Positions 8,407-17,054 of a stretch of DNA of 19,502 nt are shown here, piece by piece. The stretch lies in the NCBI GenBank assembly GCA_021736745.1, contig JAIPFG010000014.1:1-19502 (forward strand). The letters run 5' to 3'. The first letter of the stretch is position 1. Each line of letters opens with the position of its first letter. Under the pieces are notes generated by a model. That model did not search any database. It was not told where the DNA came from and saw only the letters and a list, made by a program, of their open reading frames with translations. Made by a program: the position numbers and the translations under genes. The stretch comes from Pseudomonadales bacterium. GTDB taxonomy: Bacteria > Pseudomonadota > Gammaproteobacteria > Pseudomonadales > IMCC2047.

Positions 8407-8445
8407 TTTTTTGCCTATGAATTCAAGCTATTGCCAATTTATCAG

Positions 8446-8560
8446 TCAATTGCCGACGATTTAAATATTTTCGGTTAGCAACGCTCGCAGTCTTAGGCAT
8501 AGACATCCAGCCCGGAAAGTAAAGCTATACAGGCAGTCTTCAGGTTCGCGACAGATACTC
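8446..8560 (-). mobile_element. Remnant of an IS630 3' end
   Basis: The plus-strand sequence here resembles the 3' end of the IS630 element at 18040-18150. Both share caatt, then gacgattt, then an AT-rich stretch, then agcaacg, catccagccc and gaaagt in the same order and spacing. Translated on the minus strand it gives A-N-L-K-T-A-C-I-A-L-L-S-G-L-D-V, against F-R-E-A-N-N-A-S-L-S-G-L-D-A in the transposase C-terminus. No further transposase coding is recognisable upstream, so only the tail survives. The outer end near 8446 is where similarity to the 18035 region begins, and it approximates the element's terminus. Confidence 0.75.
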
Positions 8561-8653
8561 CATTGCACCACGGGCGATGAAGATAAGGAGGGCTGCTTCG
8601 CGGCAATAACCTATCAGGTTCCAAGAAGCCACGTGTAGGATGTTCTAATTTAA

Positions 8654-9691
8654 CTAACTCCATGGAATCAAAGCTCGCATACCAACCCGGCGGAGAAGTA
8701 TCCGAAAAATTATTGACCAGAGCGTCTTCCAATACAAAATATTCGTTGGCGAAAGACGGACCGCTAATATTTTGCGCTTTATAGCGCTCGCATAAGCATT
8801 TTCAAGATAAGATAGCTCCGAAAGTTGCCAGGCGTAGAGTTCAGCTTTATGAAGTCTTAGTATGCGCCTTTGCTGCCTGGTCAGTGGAATACGTGATGGA
8901 ATTAGCTCCGTTAGCAATCGTTCCTCATCATGCAATGCCGTTACCTGGGAACGGAGGTCTTTCGCAGCAACACTTGAAAGATTCGCTTCGTGGATCAAAT
9001 AGTGGAGATGAATTTTCTTAGAGGCTCCGAACCGGAATCCATTGTTTATGCACTCTAGCGTAAAGAGATAATCTTCACCGATACGAAGTGAGCTTTCGAG
9101 TTGCAGATCATCAAAAACGTTGGCTCGCAGAACGGAAGTATGAAGTCCTGGTACCCACCGATATTTTAGAGCTTGTGTCAACAAGCCATCATTTGCAATC
9201 AAGCCAAAATCGCCATCCCACTTTATCCGGAAACTAGCTGGTAAACCTTGCTGCTGAGTAAACTTTGAATTTATGATAACTCGGCCATCCTCGGCGACCC
9301 TTTGCAGATCGCCGAAAACTATATCTATCTCCTTTCGCTCTTTCAGGTGGGTGACTTGTGTTTCGAGATGATGTGGCGGCCAGGTGTCATCGCTGTCCAG
9401 GAAGGCGATGAACGGATATTGGCCGCGCTCAAGTATACCGCTATTTCTGGCACCTGCTGCAGAATGCATAAATTCGCAATTTTTTTTGGCTTTAATCCTT
9501 GGGTATTTCTCTATGAGATCTTCGATTATTCGTGGTGTACTATCGATCGAATTATCATCAACAATCATGAGAGTCCAATAAGCATATGTCTGTCTCAATA
9601 CCGACATTACTGCTTTTTCGAGTGTGGCTTCTCGATTATAGGCTGGAATTACTACTAGTATGTCCGCATGAGCATCGATGATGGTTGGCAT
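8654..9691 (-). CDS. GT2-family (GT-A) glycosyltransferase
   Basis: This 345-residue protein starts at ATG. The GT-A nucleotide-binding fold begins at residue 11 (I-L-V-V-I-P-A-Y-N-R), followed by S-V-L-R-Q-T-Y (30-36), V-D-D-N-S-I-D-S-T (44-52) and A-A-G-A-R-N-S-G (78-85). The metal-binding D-X-D-type motif is F-L-D-S-D-D (97-102), followed by W and the downstream acceptor region. The C-terminal third is basic and helical and may lie on the membrane. The protein should add one sugar from a nucleotide-sugar donor to the growing repeat unit. A run of eight A residues occurs in the coding strand near 9487 without disturbing the frame. The IS630 scar lies just downstream of its stop. Confidence 0.94.
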   Translation of the reverse strand: MPTIIDAHADILVVIPAYNREATLEKAVMSVLRQTYAYWTLMIVDDNSIDSTPRIIEDLIEKYPRIKAKKNCEFMHSAAGARNSGILERGQYPFIAFLDSDDTWPPHHLETQVTHLKERKEIDIVFGDLQRVAEDGRVIINSKFTQQQGLPASFRIKWDGDFGLIANDGLLTQALKYRWVPGLHTSVLRANVFDDLQLESSLRIGEDYLFTLECINNGFRFGASKKIHLHYLIHEANLSSVAAKDLRSQVTALHDEERLLTELIPSRIPLTRQQRRILRLHKAELYAWQLSELSYLENAYASAIKRKILAVRLSPTNILYWKTLWSIIFRILLRRVGMRALIPWS

Positions 9692-10398
9692 TTTCCTAAA
9701 CTTTAGCTATGTTGTTGCTCTTGGCGCTCAAAACACCGGAAATAGGCCCCATTTCTCAGGCATGATATCTTGAGTCGCCGATGATTCAAGGCTGAGAAGG
9801 AGTTATTCTTAGTTTGTCGCTCGGGACACACTTAATTGCCACGCCGCTGGGCCTGACACCGAAAGGGCGAAAAGGGTTCATAGCGTTCCTCGAAAATGTA
9901 CTTTTCTATTGTGCTGACCGCCCGGTAGCAACATCGAGGCGCCGAACCAGTAACGCCATCCGGGGGAAGCACCGAAGGCGCTCGTTGGCGTACCAAATGG
10001 GCGACACTCTGCGCATTATGTTTGTCAGCATAGCGCATTTCGCCCGCCTGGCCTACTATCGTAGCCTGCAGCCATTCATTGCCAAGTCGAGAAAGCGCAT
10101 GAATGATAGCTGCTCGCAAACCTGATACCCCACAGCCTTTTCGTTCGGATTATATGGCGCATGCAGAATCAGGCTTTTAGACCTCATTACCACAACTAGC
10201 CGCACACAGTGTTTGCTCTCCAGCGTTTGCAGACCTTGTACTTATTCTCCGAATATCTAGGAGGCCAAGTCACGCGGTTACAGGCTCTATTGTTAGTTCA
10301 TTGCCACGAGCAGTCGGGGAAACTTCGCCAGTGCCGTAGCATCTGGCCCAGAACGGTGCAGCAAGTCACACCAGAGAGCCATGCGAAACGTCTGACAA
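9692..10398. other. Gene-free 700-bp region
   Basis: No recognisable gene or RNA was found. Open frames of 70-100 codons exist on both strands (for example minus 9832-10119) but show no family motif. The composition is more GC-rich than the flanking glycosyltransferase genes, which would fit old mobile-element or gene debris; that is inference. Confidence 0.4.
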
Positions 10399-11529
10399 CT
10401 AGCTTCCAATTGCCTGATAAAACAAGGCAATATAGGACGCAACATTGGAAGGTGAGCGAGACGCGGCGAAGGCGCCGAGATTTTCTTCCCAAATTCTGAT
10501 TTCTGCATCGGTTACGAGAATCAAGCGACGGGCAAGACCCTCGATAGTATTCGCTGAGGGGCCGATTTCTCCAAACTCGTCTTCGATTATCCTAACTAAA
10601 TTGTTTTTGAGGTGTGCCACAGGTTTCTTAAATTTTGCGGCATCTAACAAAACGCCGGTACTGCTCAAGGCATAGTATGCTTCATCGTGAAGTAAGCAAA
10701 TAAAACCCGTCGATGAAAGTTGCTCATGCATATCTTGAGACGATGTGAATTCTTGCTTACCAGGATGCGTTCTTCCTATGAGGTCAAATTGGAAGCCCCC
10801 AGGTTCGTGATGGTTTAATAACTCTGCCAGCTTCTCAAATAGCTGGTAGCGTTTCTCAGGTGTTGCTCGACCAACAAACGCAATGCGCTTAGCCTCAAAA
10901 TTCCGCGAGCATGGTTTATCTAACGGCAGCACTGGATGTGGAATAAAGTGGATGTTGGCAGCTAAGGTGGGACAAAGTGCCTTTAAATTTTCGGCAACAT
11001 ATCTCTCTAAGCAAATCAGCCCAACGTTGCTGTGAGAAATTTTCAAAAGCGAAGAGCGATAACAAAAATATCGTCTAATAGGGTTCCGCGGAAACCAAGC
11101 AAAATATTCATTGAGATTGCCATGGCAAATTACCCCAGCGGGAATTTTTTTTATTTTATTAATTACTCTGATCGCAAAAAGATCAAATTCATTATGAGAT
11201 AAGAGTAAAATGCTTTTTCCTTTCCTATCTCTGCAGTCGCGACACACTTGCAACAAAAGAAGAAGGCGTCGGAACGGAGATAGATAGTAGCCTCGCAAAT
11301 GGCGTTTCGCGGTCTTTGCAATCTGGTCGTGTGTTACTGATATGTGATGTACTCTATATTGGTCTGAAGGGCTAACCTTAGAAATCAAAAGATTGGCATG
11401 ACTTGTTTCACAAACTAGCTTGATCTTGTCATTTGGAAATGCGGTCAAGCATGATAATAAAATGCCGCCATTTACTTCCTCATGGCTATGGCCCGGAAAG
11501 TTCATTTCGACTAGATATTTCTCATCCAT
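10399..11529 (-). CDS. GT-B-type glycosyltransferase (GT4-like)
   Basis: The ATG at 11529 is preferred over the TTG two codons upstream, giving 376 residues. The N-terminal half shows L-V-E-M-N-F-P-G-H (6-14) and N-G-G-I-L-L (20-25), typical of the Gly-rich acceptor loop. The C-terminal domain begins after H-F-I-P-H-P-V (194-200) with K-R-I-A-F-V-G-R-A-T-P-E-K-R (214-227), the usual start of the donor-binding Rossmann domain in GT4 enzymes. Further on, the E-X7-E Glu pair is not clear; the region around Y-Y-A-L-S-S-T-G-V-L-L-D-A-A-K-F-K-K-P-V takes its place. It is therefore a divergent family member. The role would be cytoplasmic sugar transfer to the repeat unit. It is flanked by two gene-poor gaps and looks like a stand-alone gene. 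Confidence 0.78.
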   Translation of the reverse strand: MDEKYLVEMNFPGHSHEEVNGGILLSCLTAFPNDKIKLVCETSHANLLISKVSPSDQYRVHHISVTHDQIAKTAKRHLRGYYLSPFRRLLLLLQVCRDCRDRKGKSILLLSHNEFDLFAIRVINKIKKIPAGVICHGNLNEYFAWFPRNPIRRYFCYRSSLLKISHSNVGLICLERYVAENLKALCPTLAANIHFIPHPVLPLDKPCSRNFEAKRIAFVGRATPEKRYQLFEKLAELLNHHEPGGFQFDLIGRTHPGKQEFTSSQDMHEQLSSTGFICLLHDEAYYALSSTGVLLDAAKFKKPVAHLKNNLVRIIEDEFGEIGPSANTIEGLARRLILVTDAEIRIWEENLGAFAASRSPSNVASYIALFYQAIGS

Positions 11530-11580
11530 CTTCAACTAATTTGCCTGTGTGATCACTTAACATTATTCATCAGATAAATG

Positions 11581-11890
11581 CTAGATTCTTAGCATTTCTC
11601 GGGCAATGATAGCAGAAACCGCCTCCACCAATGTACGTAGTTCACTCTGGTATTTACTCCGGTTGCACAAAAACATCTTACAGGCCGACTTAAAGTCGGT
11701 GTTCGTAAAGGTACTGGCTGCGCGTAGGCAGTGTTCGCTAATAAAGTCCGCCTTATTGAGTTCGGTTATCTTTAGCACGGCAGCGAACTTGTCAGCCGTA
11801 CTCCAGCCCTTGGGACCGCTGGCACCTTCAGGCACAGCAGTTGGCCCTGCTCGCGCTCGCTGGATCCAGTTGTGCGGTCACAGCAGGGAG
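11581..11890 (-). pseudogene. Remnant of IS3-type OrfA (HTH) transposase subunit
   Basis: The minus-strand frame reads H-N-W-I-Q-R-A-R-A, then V-P-E-G-A-S-G-P-K-G-W-S, then T-A-D-K-F-A-A-V-L and L-N-K-A-D-F-I-S-E-H-C. It resembles the family pattern 'LYNWRxxAR...G..GW(S/T)..DKFAVVLETA.LNEAEL.EYCR' of IS3-like OrfA proteins. A stop (TGA near 11880) interrupts the N-terminal helix-turn-helix. The segment after E-H-C no longer matches the expected Y-P-E-Q-I...W motif. A short C-terminal piece (T-L-V-E-A-V-S-A-I-I-A-R) could correspond to the usual A-L-L-V-L-R-K-K end. No partner OrfB with a DDE domain was found. The family name is from recall and should be confirmed by search. Confidence 0.6.
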
Positions 11891-12609
11891 ACGGCCGGTG
11901 GTCCCCGGCACAGATCCACCTGAGCGTGACTTCCGCATTTGGCCCCTGGATAAGTTCGTGAAGCAAAGAACCGCTACTTCGGATACGGATGCAGTTTGCA
12001 GGCATACGGGAGTTGGCGAGGTGCATAGCCGCTAAACTAGCTCCAGTTGAGCCGGTGGCGTGGCTGCTGCGCATGAGCATATGTTGCCAGGCTCGGCAGA
12101 CCTCGCTGTGTAACCCGGCCAGTCAGTCAATATTGGTCGTAAAAGCGTAGGAGTTGTTGTAGCCGTTGCCCACGCGGTTAAGCCAACGTCCGGTCACCGC
12201 TAAAGATTCTACCGTGCTTTATCTTTGCGCAAACTCTATAAGAGCTCGCCTGATCCTTCGTGTAGGTGGATCCCGATCCTGGGTGAGCGCAAGGGCGGGA
12301 TGCAGATACAGCCGCCAACCGCTCTAATAATTGAGCGTGCCAGATGCCAAGGTGCCCAGATTAGTGATGCAGTCCGGTTCGGTGATACCTGGGATACAGC
12401 GCAAACGGGATGTTCACTCACACACCTTGGACTCAGGCAATATGCGACGCATGCACAGGCTCGGGAGTTACCTCGACATAATCAAAGAGGGGGTAAGCCG
12501 TGCTGATCTGGTCCAAGCTCGCTCTGGTCGCACGAATACTCACTGTCAGCTTCTCCTCCAAGTACCCGAAGCGATTGTGATTGTGCCAATCGTCGCACCC
12601 TGCACGAAA
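11891..12609. other. Gene-poor region beside the IS3-type remnant
   Basis: Several 60-100 codon frames are open on both strands, but none has a recognisable motif. The region is more GC-rich than the sulfotransferase gene next to it. It probably contains the outer part of the broken insertion element and other debris, but nothing can be named. Confidence 0.4.
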
Positions 12610-13458
12610 TTAACGAAACCACCCACTAGTATCGACATCGTATTCTCTCTGCAGGTTGGCAGAGTCTTCTTTATACATGTCAAATAATGTTTCATATTCA
12701 GCCTTGGATAGTACCGGTGTAGTAATCCTAGAAGCCCCTATTTCGGCAGCACGGCGCCAGAGGGATTTGCCAAAAGAGGGGATTCTCGTATGTTCAAGCC
12801 TTCGACCATATATAGAAAGCATCCACCGACCCCATGCGGATTTCTTTGTACTATTTTCGCTACTGTTATGTAATCGCCTGACAGAGTTATTTGCAATTAC
12901 AAAGAAAGGTTCTACACCGATGTGCGCAAATATGCGCTGTAGCGTCTGCTCGCGATCACTTCGCAGAGCATCCATTGTGATAACAAGCAGCTGTTCTTTA
13001 CTAAAATACCTTCGATACAAAGATAGCTGATGGTAGTAACAGCCCTGCCAACGTGTGTCGAGGAATGTTTTTGAGCGTAACAGATCAGATGGTGGTGCGA
13101 AACGTTCGCCACGGTGCTGATAGTGCAAATAATGCGAAAGCAGTCTATCGATCGGGTCCCGCACAATGTAAATTAACCTGATAGATTCTAAGTAAGCTGC
13201 AATGCGACGGGGAGTTGTGTCATCATCTCCAATGGCTGCCGTGTACGAGGTCGATGCTTCACCGACGGCATCGCCATGCAATGAAGAGAAATGACTTAGA
13301 TACCATTCGAAGCCGCGGTTAAAAAATCGCGCATTAGAAAAAAAATTAATTTCTTTAATTTGAGATAGGTTGATCTGCGGGTGTTCTTCAAGATACGCAT
13401 GTAAGCTCGTCGTCGCACAGCGTGCGGAGCCGATAATTATGAAGGTTGGCTTTTTCAA
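12610..13458 (-). CDS. Sulfotransferase (heparan-sulfate-sulfotransferase-like)
   Basis: This 282-residue protein apparently starts at TTG: an in-frame stop lies just upstream and no early ATG exists. A weak TTGAGAA ribosome-binding site precedes it. The 5'-phosphosulfate-binding loop is I-I-I-G-S-A-R-C-A-T-T-S-L (7-19). K-E-I-N-F-F (35-40) corresponds to the K-E-x-x-F-F motif, and G-E-A-S-T-S-Y (66-72) to the G-E-x-S-P-x-Y motif. The 3'-phosphate-binding region is Y-I-V-R-D-P-I-D-R-L-L-S-H-Y (97-110). Together these place it among PAPS-dependent carbohydrate sulfotransferases. It is distinct in sequence type from the one at 2446, so the two probably sulfate different positions or sugars of the same polysaccharide. 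Confidence 0.92.
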   Translation of the reverse strand: MKKPTFIIIGSARCATTSLHAYLEEHPQINLSQIKEINFFSNARFFNRGFEWYLSHFSSLHGDAVGEASTSYTAAIGDDDTTPRRIAAYLESIRLIYIVRDPIDRLLSHYLHYQHRGERFAPPSDLLRSKTFLDTRWQGCYYHQLSLYRRYFSKEQLLVITMDALRSDREQTLQRIFAHIGVEPFFVIANNSVRRLHNSSENSTKKSAWGRWMLSIYGRRLEHTRIPSFGKSLWRRAAEIGASRITTPVLSKAEYETLFDMYKEDSANLQREYDVDTSGWFR

Positions 13459-14044
13459 GTGGTATTCTCAAGGTATAGGTAATGCAGATTTTGAAATAAT
13501 TATGTGCCGATCATTTATCGAGGCCCATTCATGAATAACCGGTTATTGATAGACGTAGATGATCAACGACACCAACAGCCGAAGGCATAGTTCTGCTAAA
13601 ACGCACGGCCTGGTTTAAGATCAATTTGCGCCATTTAATCCCATGAAATTGGGCTTGGCCCCGAGCCACCTCCTTTTCTACAATGACTGAAAATCATCAC
13701 CGTAGAATGACGTAAGCCGGAAACTTGGTGGATTCCCGAGCATCGACACTCAAAGTGCTGACTAAACCTGACGATCGCTCAGGCCTAGGCAAGGCCAAGT
13801 CAGATTGTCACAGGTATTTTTTCTTGCCAAATTGTTCTTTCTCTGCGGATTTTGCATATGTCTCTTCTTCCTTTAGCTAAAGCCTGTTGCTTAGCAATTC
13901 CCCCTGCCGAGGTATGCCAAGCTATTTTTTGGATACAAGCTTCATAAACACAACAGCAATGACAGTCGGCGTTTCATGGTGTCGTCCCTCACGGCATTGT
14001 CTGGTGCATCGCCATCTTCGTAATAAACAATATCTCCTCGCGTC
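13459..14044. other. Gene-free region
   Basis: No supported gene was found on either strand. A GC-rich palindrome-like stretch near 13786-13795 (ggcctaggca then aggcc) was seen but is too short to interpret. Short frames lack family features. Confidence 0.4.
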
Positions 14045-15340
14045 TTAGTCTGATTCACTCTCGCCAGCCCCTACTTCCAGAGCATTCATTTCGCCGGCTA
14101 TCCGCTTGGAAAGCTTATACACAAAAAGAGCGGGTTGCGGTTCGTATTTATTCTGAGTTTTGTCAACCCCATCAAAGAGCAAATACAAACGGGAGGAATC
14201 GTCACAATACGATGCCCCAATCATTAGGGGGCTACCCAGCAGCCTTCCGTCATACACCGGCAGCACTCCATAGTCGATAGGACGAATAGAACTCGGACTC
14301 AAAGAACCGTTACGCACTAACTCAATGTCTGATAAACTATACAACCAGAAATAATTATAGTAATCATCATGGTCGTAGGCACAGGGCCCGCCGCACTTCC
14401 GCCCATTATCTTGTGTGATCTTATACCCAATCCCACTTATATGGCCGCCTGACGAGCCAATAACCAAATAGTGATTGCTATTTTCAGGGATAAAACCAAC
14501 GTAGGCGATTGAAAGCTCTGTCCACATATCGTTATTACCCGCCTCATTGTAACCGTCTTCATGTAGAGGTTGAGGCAGAGTATAATCGAGCAATCGGTTG
14601 GTCGCTATGGTCGACCCAGAGACTGTTAACTCGTGCTGGTCTGGGTTCCAGGTAAAGAGTGAGGGCCCCATACTGAGACGTGAGTTTATGGGGATGTTAC
14701 TGGCAAATCCGGCGATATGCGTCCCGCCCAGCTGGGTTTGCTTGGAAGTAGGTATTGGGCTTATCCATCCTGCTGCGTGAGCTCTACCCTCAAGCTGAAA
14801 GTAACCATATTGTTCAGAGTTTTGGAGATCAAGTGCATCAGAAAACACCATCGTCGTATTATTATTATCAGTGTCCGCATCATACCATTCCGCAACATTT
14901 ACCCAAAGCTGGTTGTTGATCAATTGCATCCCAGTAATTCGGTTAGGCTCACCCGAAAGCTTTTTTCCTGGACGGATTTTCTTAAATAACTGCAAGTTTG
15001 CTGCGATGGGTAACTGACTGACTGAGAAGGATCTTTTTGGCTCCAGCAACTCATATGCGCCAACGCTGTAATGATGCGCATGCCCGGCAATCCACACAGT
15101 GCTTAATTCCTCGCTTACAGCAAAGGCACCAACGGAATATGCGAGCCTACTGGAGCCGAAGGTTCCCTCCTGAAATCGCATACCACCCTCGAAAGTTAAC
15201 CGATAATCATCGCCTATTAGGTATGACTGTACAGGGGTACTCGAGAACCCCAGTATTGGTATTACGAACAGAGGCGTTAAGCACAGCAAAATGACCCTTG
15301 GCAGTCGGCTTTTGGTACTAAATAACGGCTTGTTGATCAT
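14045..15340 (-). CDS. Secreted protein of unknown family in polysaccharide cluster
   Basis: This 431-residue protein starts at ATG with a clear GGAG ribosome-binding site 8 bases upstream. A basic N-terminus and a hydrophobic run (about residues 15-33) form a signal peptide or membrane anchor. The rest is hydrophilic, rich in Gly, Ser, Asn and Tyr, and predicted by eye to be mainly beta strands, with repeated short patterns such as V-W-I-A-G-H, L-W-V-N-V-A, Y-L-V-I-G-S and L-Y-L-L-F-D that could be blades of a beta-propeller. Three Cys residues lie in the C-terminal half (K-C-G-G-P-C and S-Y-C-D). I do not recognise the family. A decayed copy exists at 1589-2000 in the same cluster, so the gene belongs to this locus type. 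A periplasmic or extracellular role in binding or processing the polysaccharide is inferred from context only. Confidence 0.85.
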   Translation of the reverse strand: MINKPLFSTKSRLPRVILLCLTPLFVIPILGFSSTPVQSYLIGDDYRLTFEGGMRFQEGTFGSSRLAYSVGAFAVSEELSTVWIAGHAHHYSVGAYELLEPKRSFSVSQLPIAANLQLFKKIRPGKKLSGEPNRITGMQLINNQLWVNVAEWYDADTDNNNTTMVFSDALDLQNSEQYGYFQLEGRAHAAGWISPIPTSKQTQLGGTHIAGFASNIPINSRLSMGPSLFTWNPDQHELTVSGSTIATNRLLDYTLPQPLHEDGYNEAGNNDMWTELSIAYVGFIPENSNHYLVIGSSGGHISGIGYKITQDNGRKCGGPCAYDHDDYYNYFWLYSLSDIELVRNGSLSPSSIRPIDYGVLPVYDGRLLGSPLMIGASYCDDSSRLYLLFDGVDKTQNKYEPQPALFVYKLSKRIAGEMNALEVGAGESESD

Positions 15341-15834
15341 AAATACAACTCCAGTTCTGTTGCCGACAATGTTTAGCGAGTCTGGCGGCTGGCTCAGACT
15401 TGTCGGCTAGGTTACAACGGGTATCGCCCCCAACGTTATGCAAATATGCGGCGATGCTTCTCCCAGTGATATGCTTAGCTATGGCAAAAATGATCCCAGG
15501 CATCAGCAAGGCGCGACGGTGACGGTTGCGGTGACGGCATTGGAGCACACCGCAGTTGCTAAGGTCGACTGACCCGTGTCGGTGATCACAAGTCGAGCAG
15601 CCGCCGCCTTTGCATCGACGTCTGCGCGAAACGGCCAACTCGCAGTGGTTCGCGGTACAGCACTCGGCATAACCATATGTTAGCTCAATCTGTTCTTAAT
15701 ATGAAAGCGGTTCTGTAACTTGTATCGCCTCCAGCCGTCACTCTCTTCGGAGTCGAGCCCATCGGTGGAATATTGACCGAGATTCATAGTTGGTGTCGTC
15801 ATAGCCATTACAATCCGGCTGAGCAGCGGTGCAT
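15341..15834. other. Gene-poor region with one small GC-rich frame
   Basis: The only frame of note is on the minus strand from 15676 to 15502 (57 codons), whose end reads A-V-T-A-T-V-T-V-A-P-C. It could be a fragment of a beta-sandwich domain or chance. No ribosome-binding site is evident. The rest of the interval shows no gene. Confidence 0.35.
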
Positions 15835-16732
15835 TTATCCGCAACTCAGTTTTTTCATGAGCTTTTCCGGGTCTGCTTTCAGCTGTTCACACAATCGATC
15901 TAATATCTTTTGGTTTGATCGAGCGGTCCTTTCAGAAACATATCGTGACAAACGCCAAAGCATGGGCAAGTCTTGCAGCTTTAAAAAAAAAACGTCCAAG
16001 ACGACCTGAAAAGTCCCGATAAAATATTGGTTTTCGCGATGACGCACCGAGATGGAAAATCATGCCACCATAGATACCACCCATTAGATAATGGACGTTT
16101 TCTGTATTTGACCTTTCGAGACATTTCCATTTAAGTTTTCGACGCCATAGCAGGTAGGACAAGCCTATACCAGTATCTACTTTTGGCTGTTTAGATTCGC
16201 TCAAAAAGAGTTGAAACTCCCTTGTCGCCATTTCTTTCTCGTCAGGATACATCTTTAATTCCCGTACTCCGGCAAAATCAGCGCGAAAAAATATGCCGCA
16301 CGGATGTGTCAAATCAACATCATCGTTTTCTGCTCGAAGCACTGCCACGACCGGGCAATCTGCATCCAACATCGCACTCGCTTCACAAAACCACTGAGGG
16401 TTTATCGGAAACGAGTCTACATCTAGCGTCAAGATGTATTCGCACCCGTCATCGATAGCTTTACTGATGAGTACATCCAATATTTGTGCATGCTCCCTAT
16501 TTGCATTTAGCGCATTAGTTACAACGTCATACAAGTCAACACAAGGATCCGCCTTCAGAATTTTTTTTGCTAATGGCTCTAGTCTTACATTACCAGCATA
16601 TACACGATAATTGCTGCAGTATTTTCTAATGTACTCTAATTGCAACTTCAGGAGCCACTCGTTGTCGGGCAGAACATGATATGCGCAAACCACAGCTAAC
16701 GTGACCTTCGCTTTACAAGGTGAATTGCTCAT
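15835..16732 (-). pseudogene. GT-A-type glycosyltransferase frameshifted in a T10 run
   Basis: The ATG at 16732 is chosen because AGGAG stands 6 bases upstream; the 50 further codons of open frame before it look non-coding. Residues 8-20 form the first Rossmann strand (K-V-T-L-A-V-V-C-A-Y-H). The metal-binding motif is L-T-L-D-V-D-S (102-107). H-Y-L-M-G-G-I-Y-G-G lies near the C-terminal part. As written, the frame ends at 15932 (266 aa) with an unlikely tail. In the coding strand, cg is followed by ten T at 15983-15992. With nine T the protein would continue K-L-Q-D-L-P-M-L-W-R-L-S-R-Y-V and a Lys/Glu-rich helix to a stop at 15835, giving 298 residues, which looks like the genuine C-terminus. 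It is therefore a frameshift, a phase-variable or slippage site, or a sequencing error. Its likely role is sugar transfer in repeat-unit assembly. Confidence 0.78.
15983..15992 (-). repeat. Homopolymer: ten T on the coding strand
   Basis: Ten A residues on the plus strand, read as ten T in the mRNA sense of the glycosyltransferase gene. The coding frame is disrupted exactly here. Runs of this length are known to slip in replication and transcription. Confidence 0.9.
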
Positions 16733-17054
16733 GTCACACTCCTGTTTAAATGGTCTCGGGTGATTATTGGCCGCGAAGAATTTTTCGTTTATTCCTCCCC
16801 CGGGGTTGGGTAAGCATACGCGCCGTAAGTCATGCACGTAGATGTGTAACACCCGCCTCTGATGGCTGACAAGTCTCAGCACACCTATCTGTTCGTAGAC
16901 ATTGGCAGCGCAACCCGCTGGCTCTTCCTATTTGACAGAAACCATCGTTCCCCACCATCTACCTCATCGATTAACGAACATACTCATTAAAAAAATCGTG
17001 GCGATGCGGACGACAGAGAGCAAGTTTGCTTGCGAAATGAAATTTCTCTGTGTG
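16733..17054. other. Intergenic spacer
   Basis: It contains the AGGAG ribosome-binding site of the downstream glycosyltransferase (plus-strand ctcct at 16739-16743) and presumably its promoter. The rest has no recognised element. Confidence 0.5.

Noticed and set aside
9832..10119. 95-codon minus-strand frame as an IS91-like or regulator fragment
   Set aside because: Only a few scattered residues resembled such families; not enough to support a call.
12225..12506. 93-codon plus-strand frame
   Set aside because: No ribosome-binding site, motif or family resemblance; composition looks like non-coding debris.
13786..13795. Short palindrome as a terminator or recombination site
   Set aside because: Too short, with no T-run following and no matching second site.
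16733..16882. 50-codon N-terminal extension of the GT-A glycosyltransferase
   Set aside because: The internal ATG at 16732 has a good AGGAG site and starts the first fold strand; the extension has no family features.
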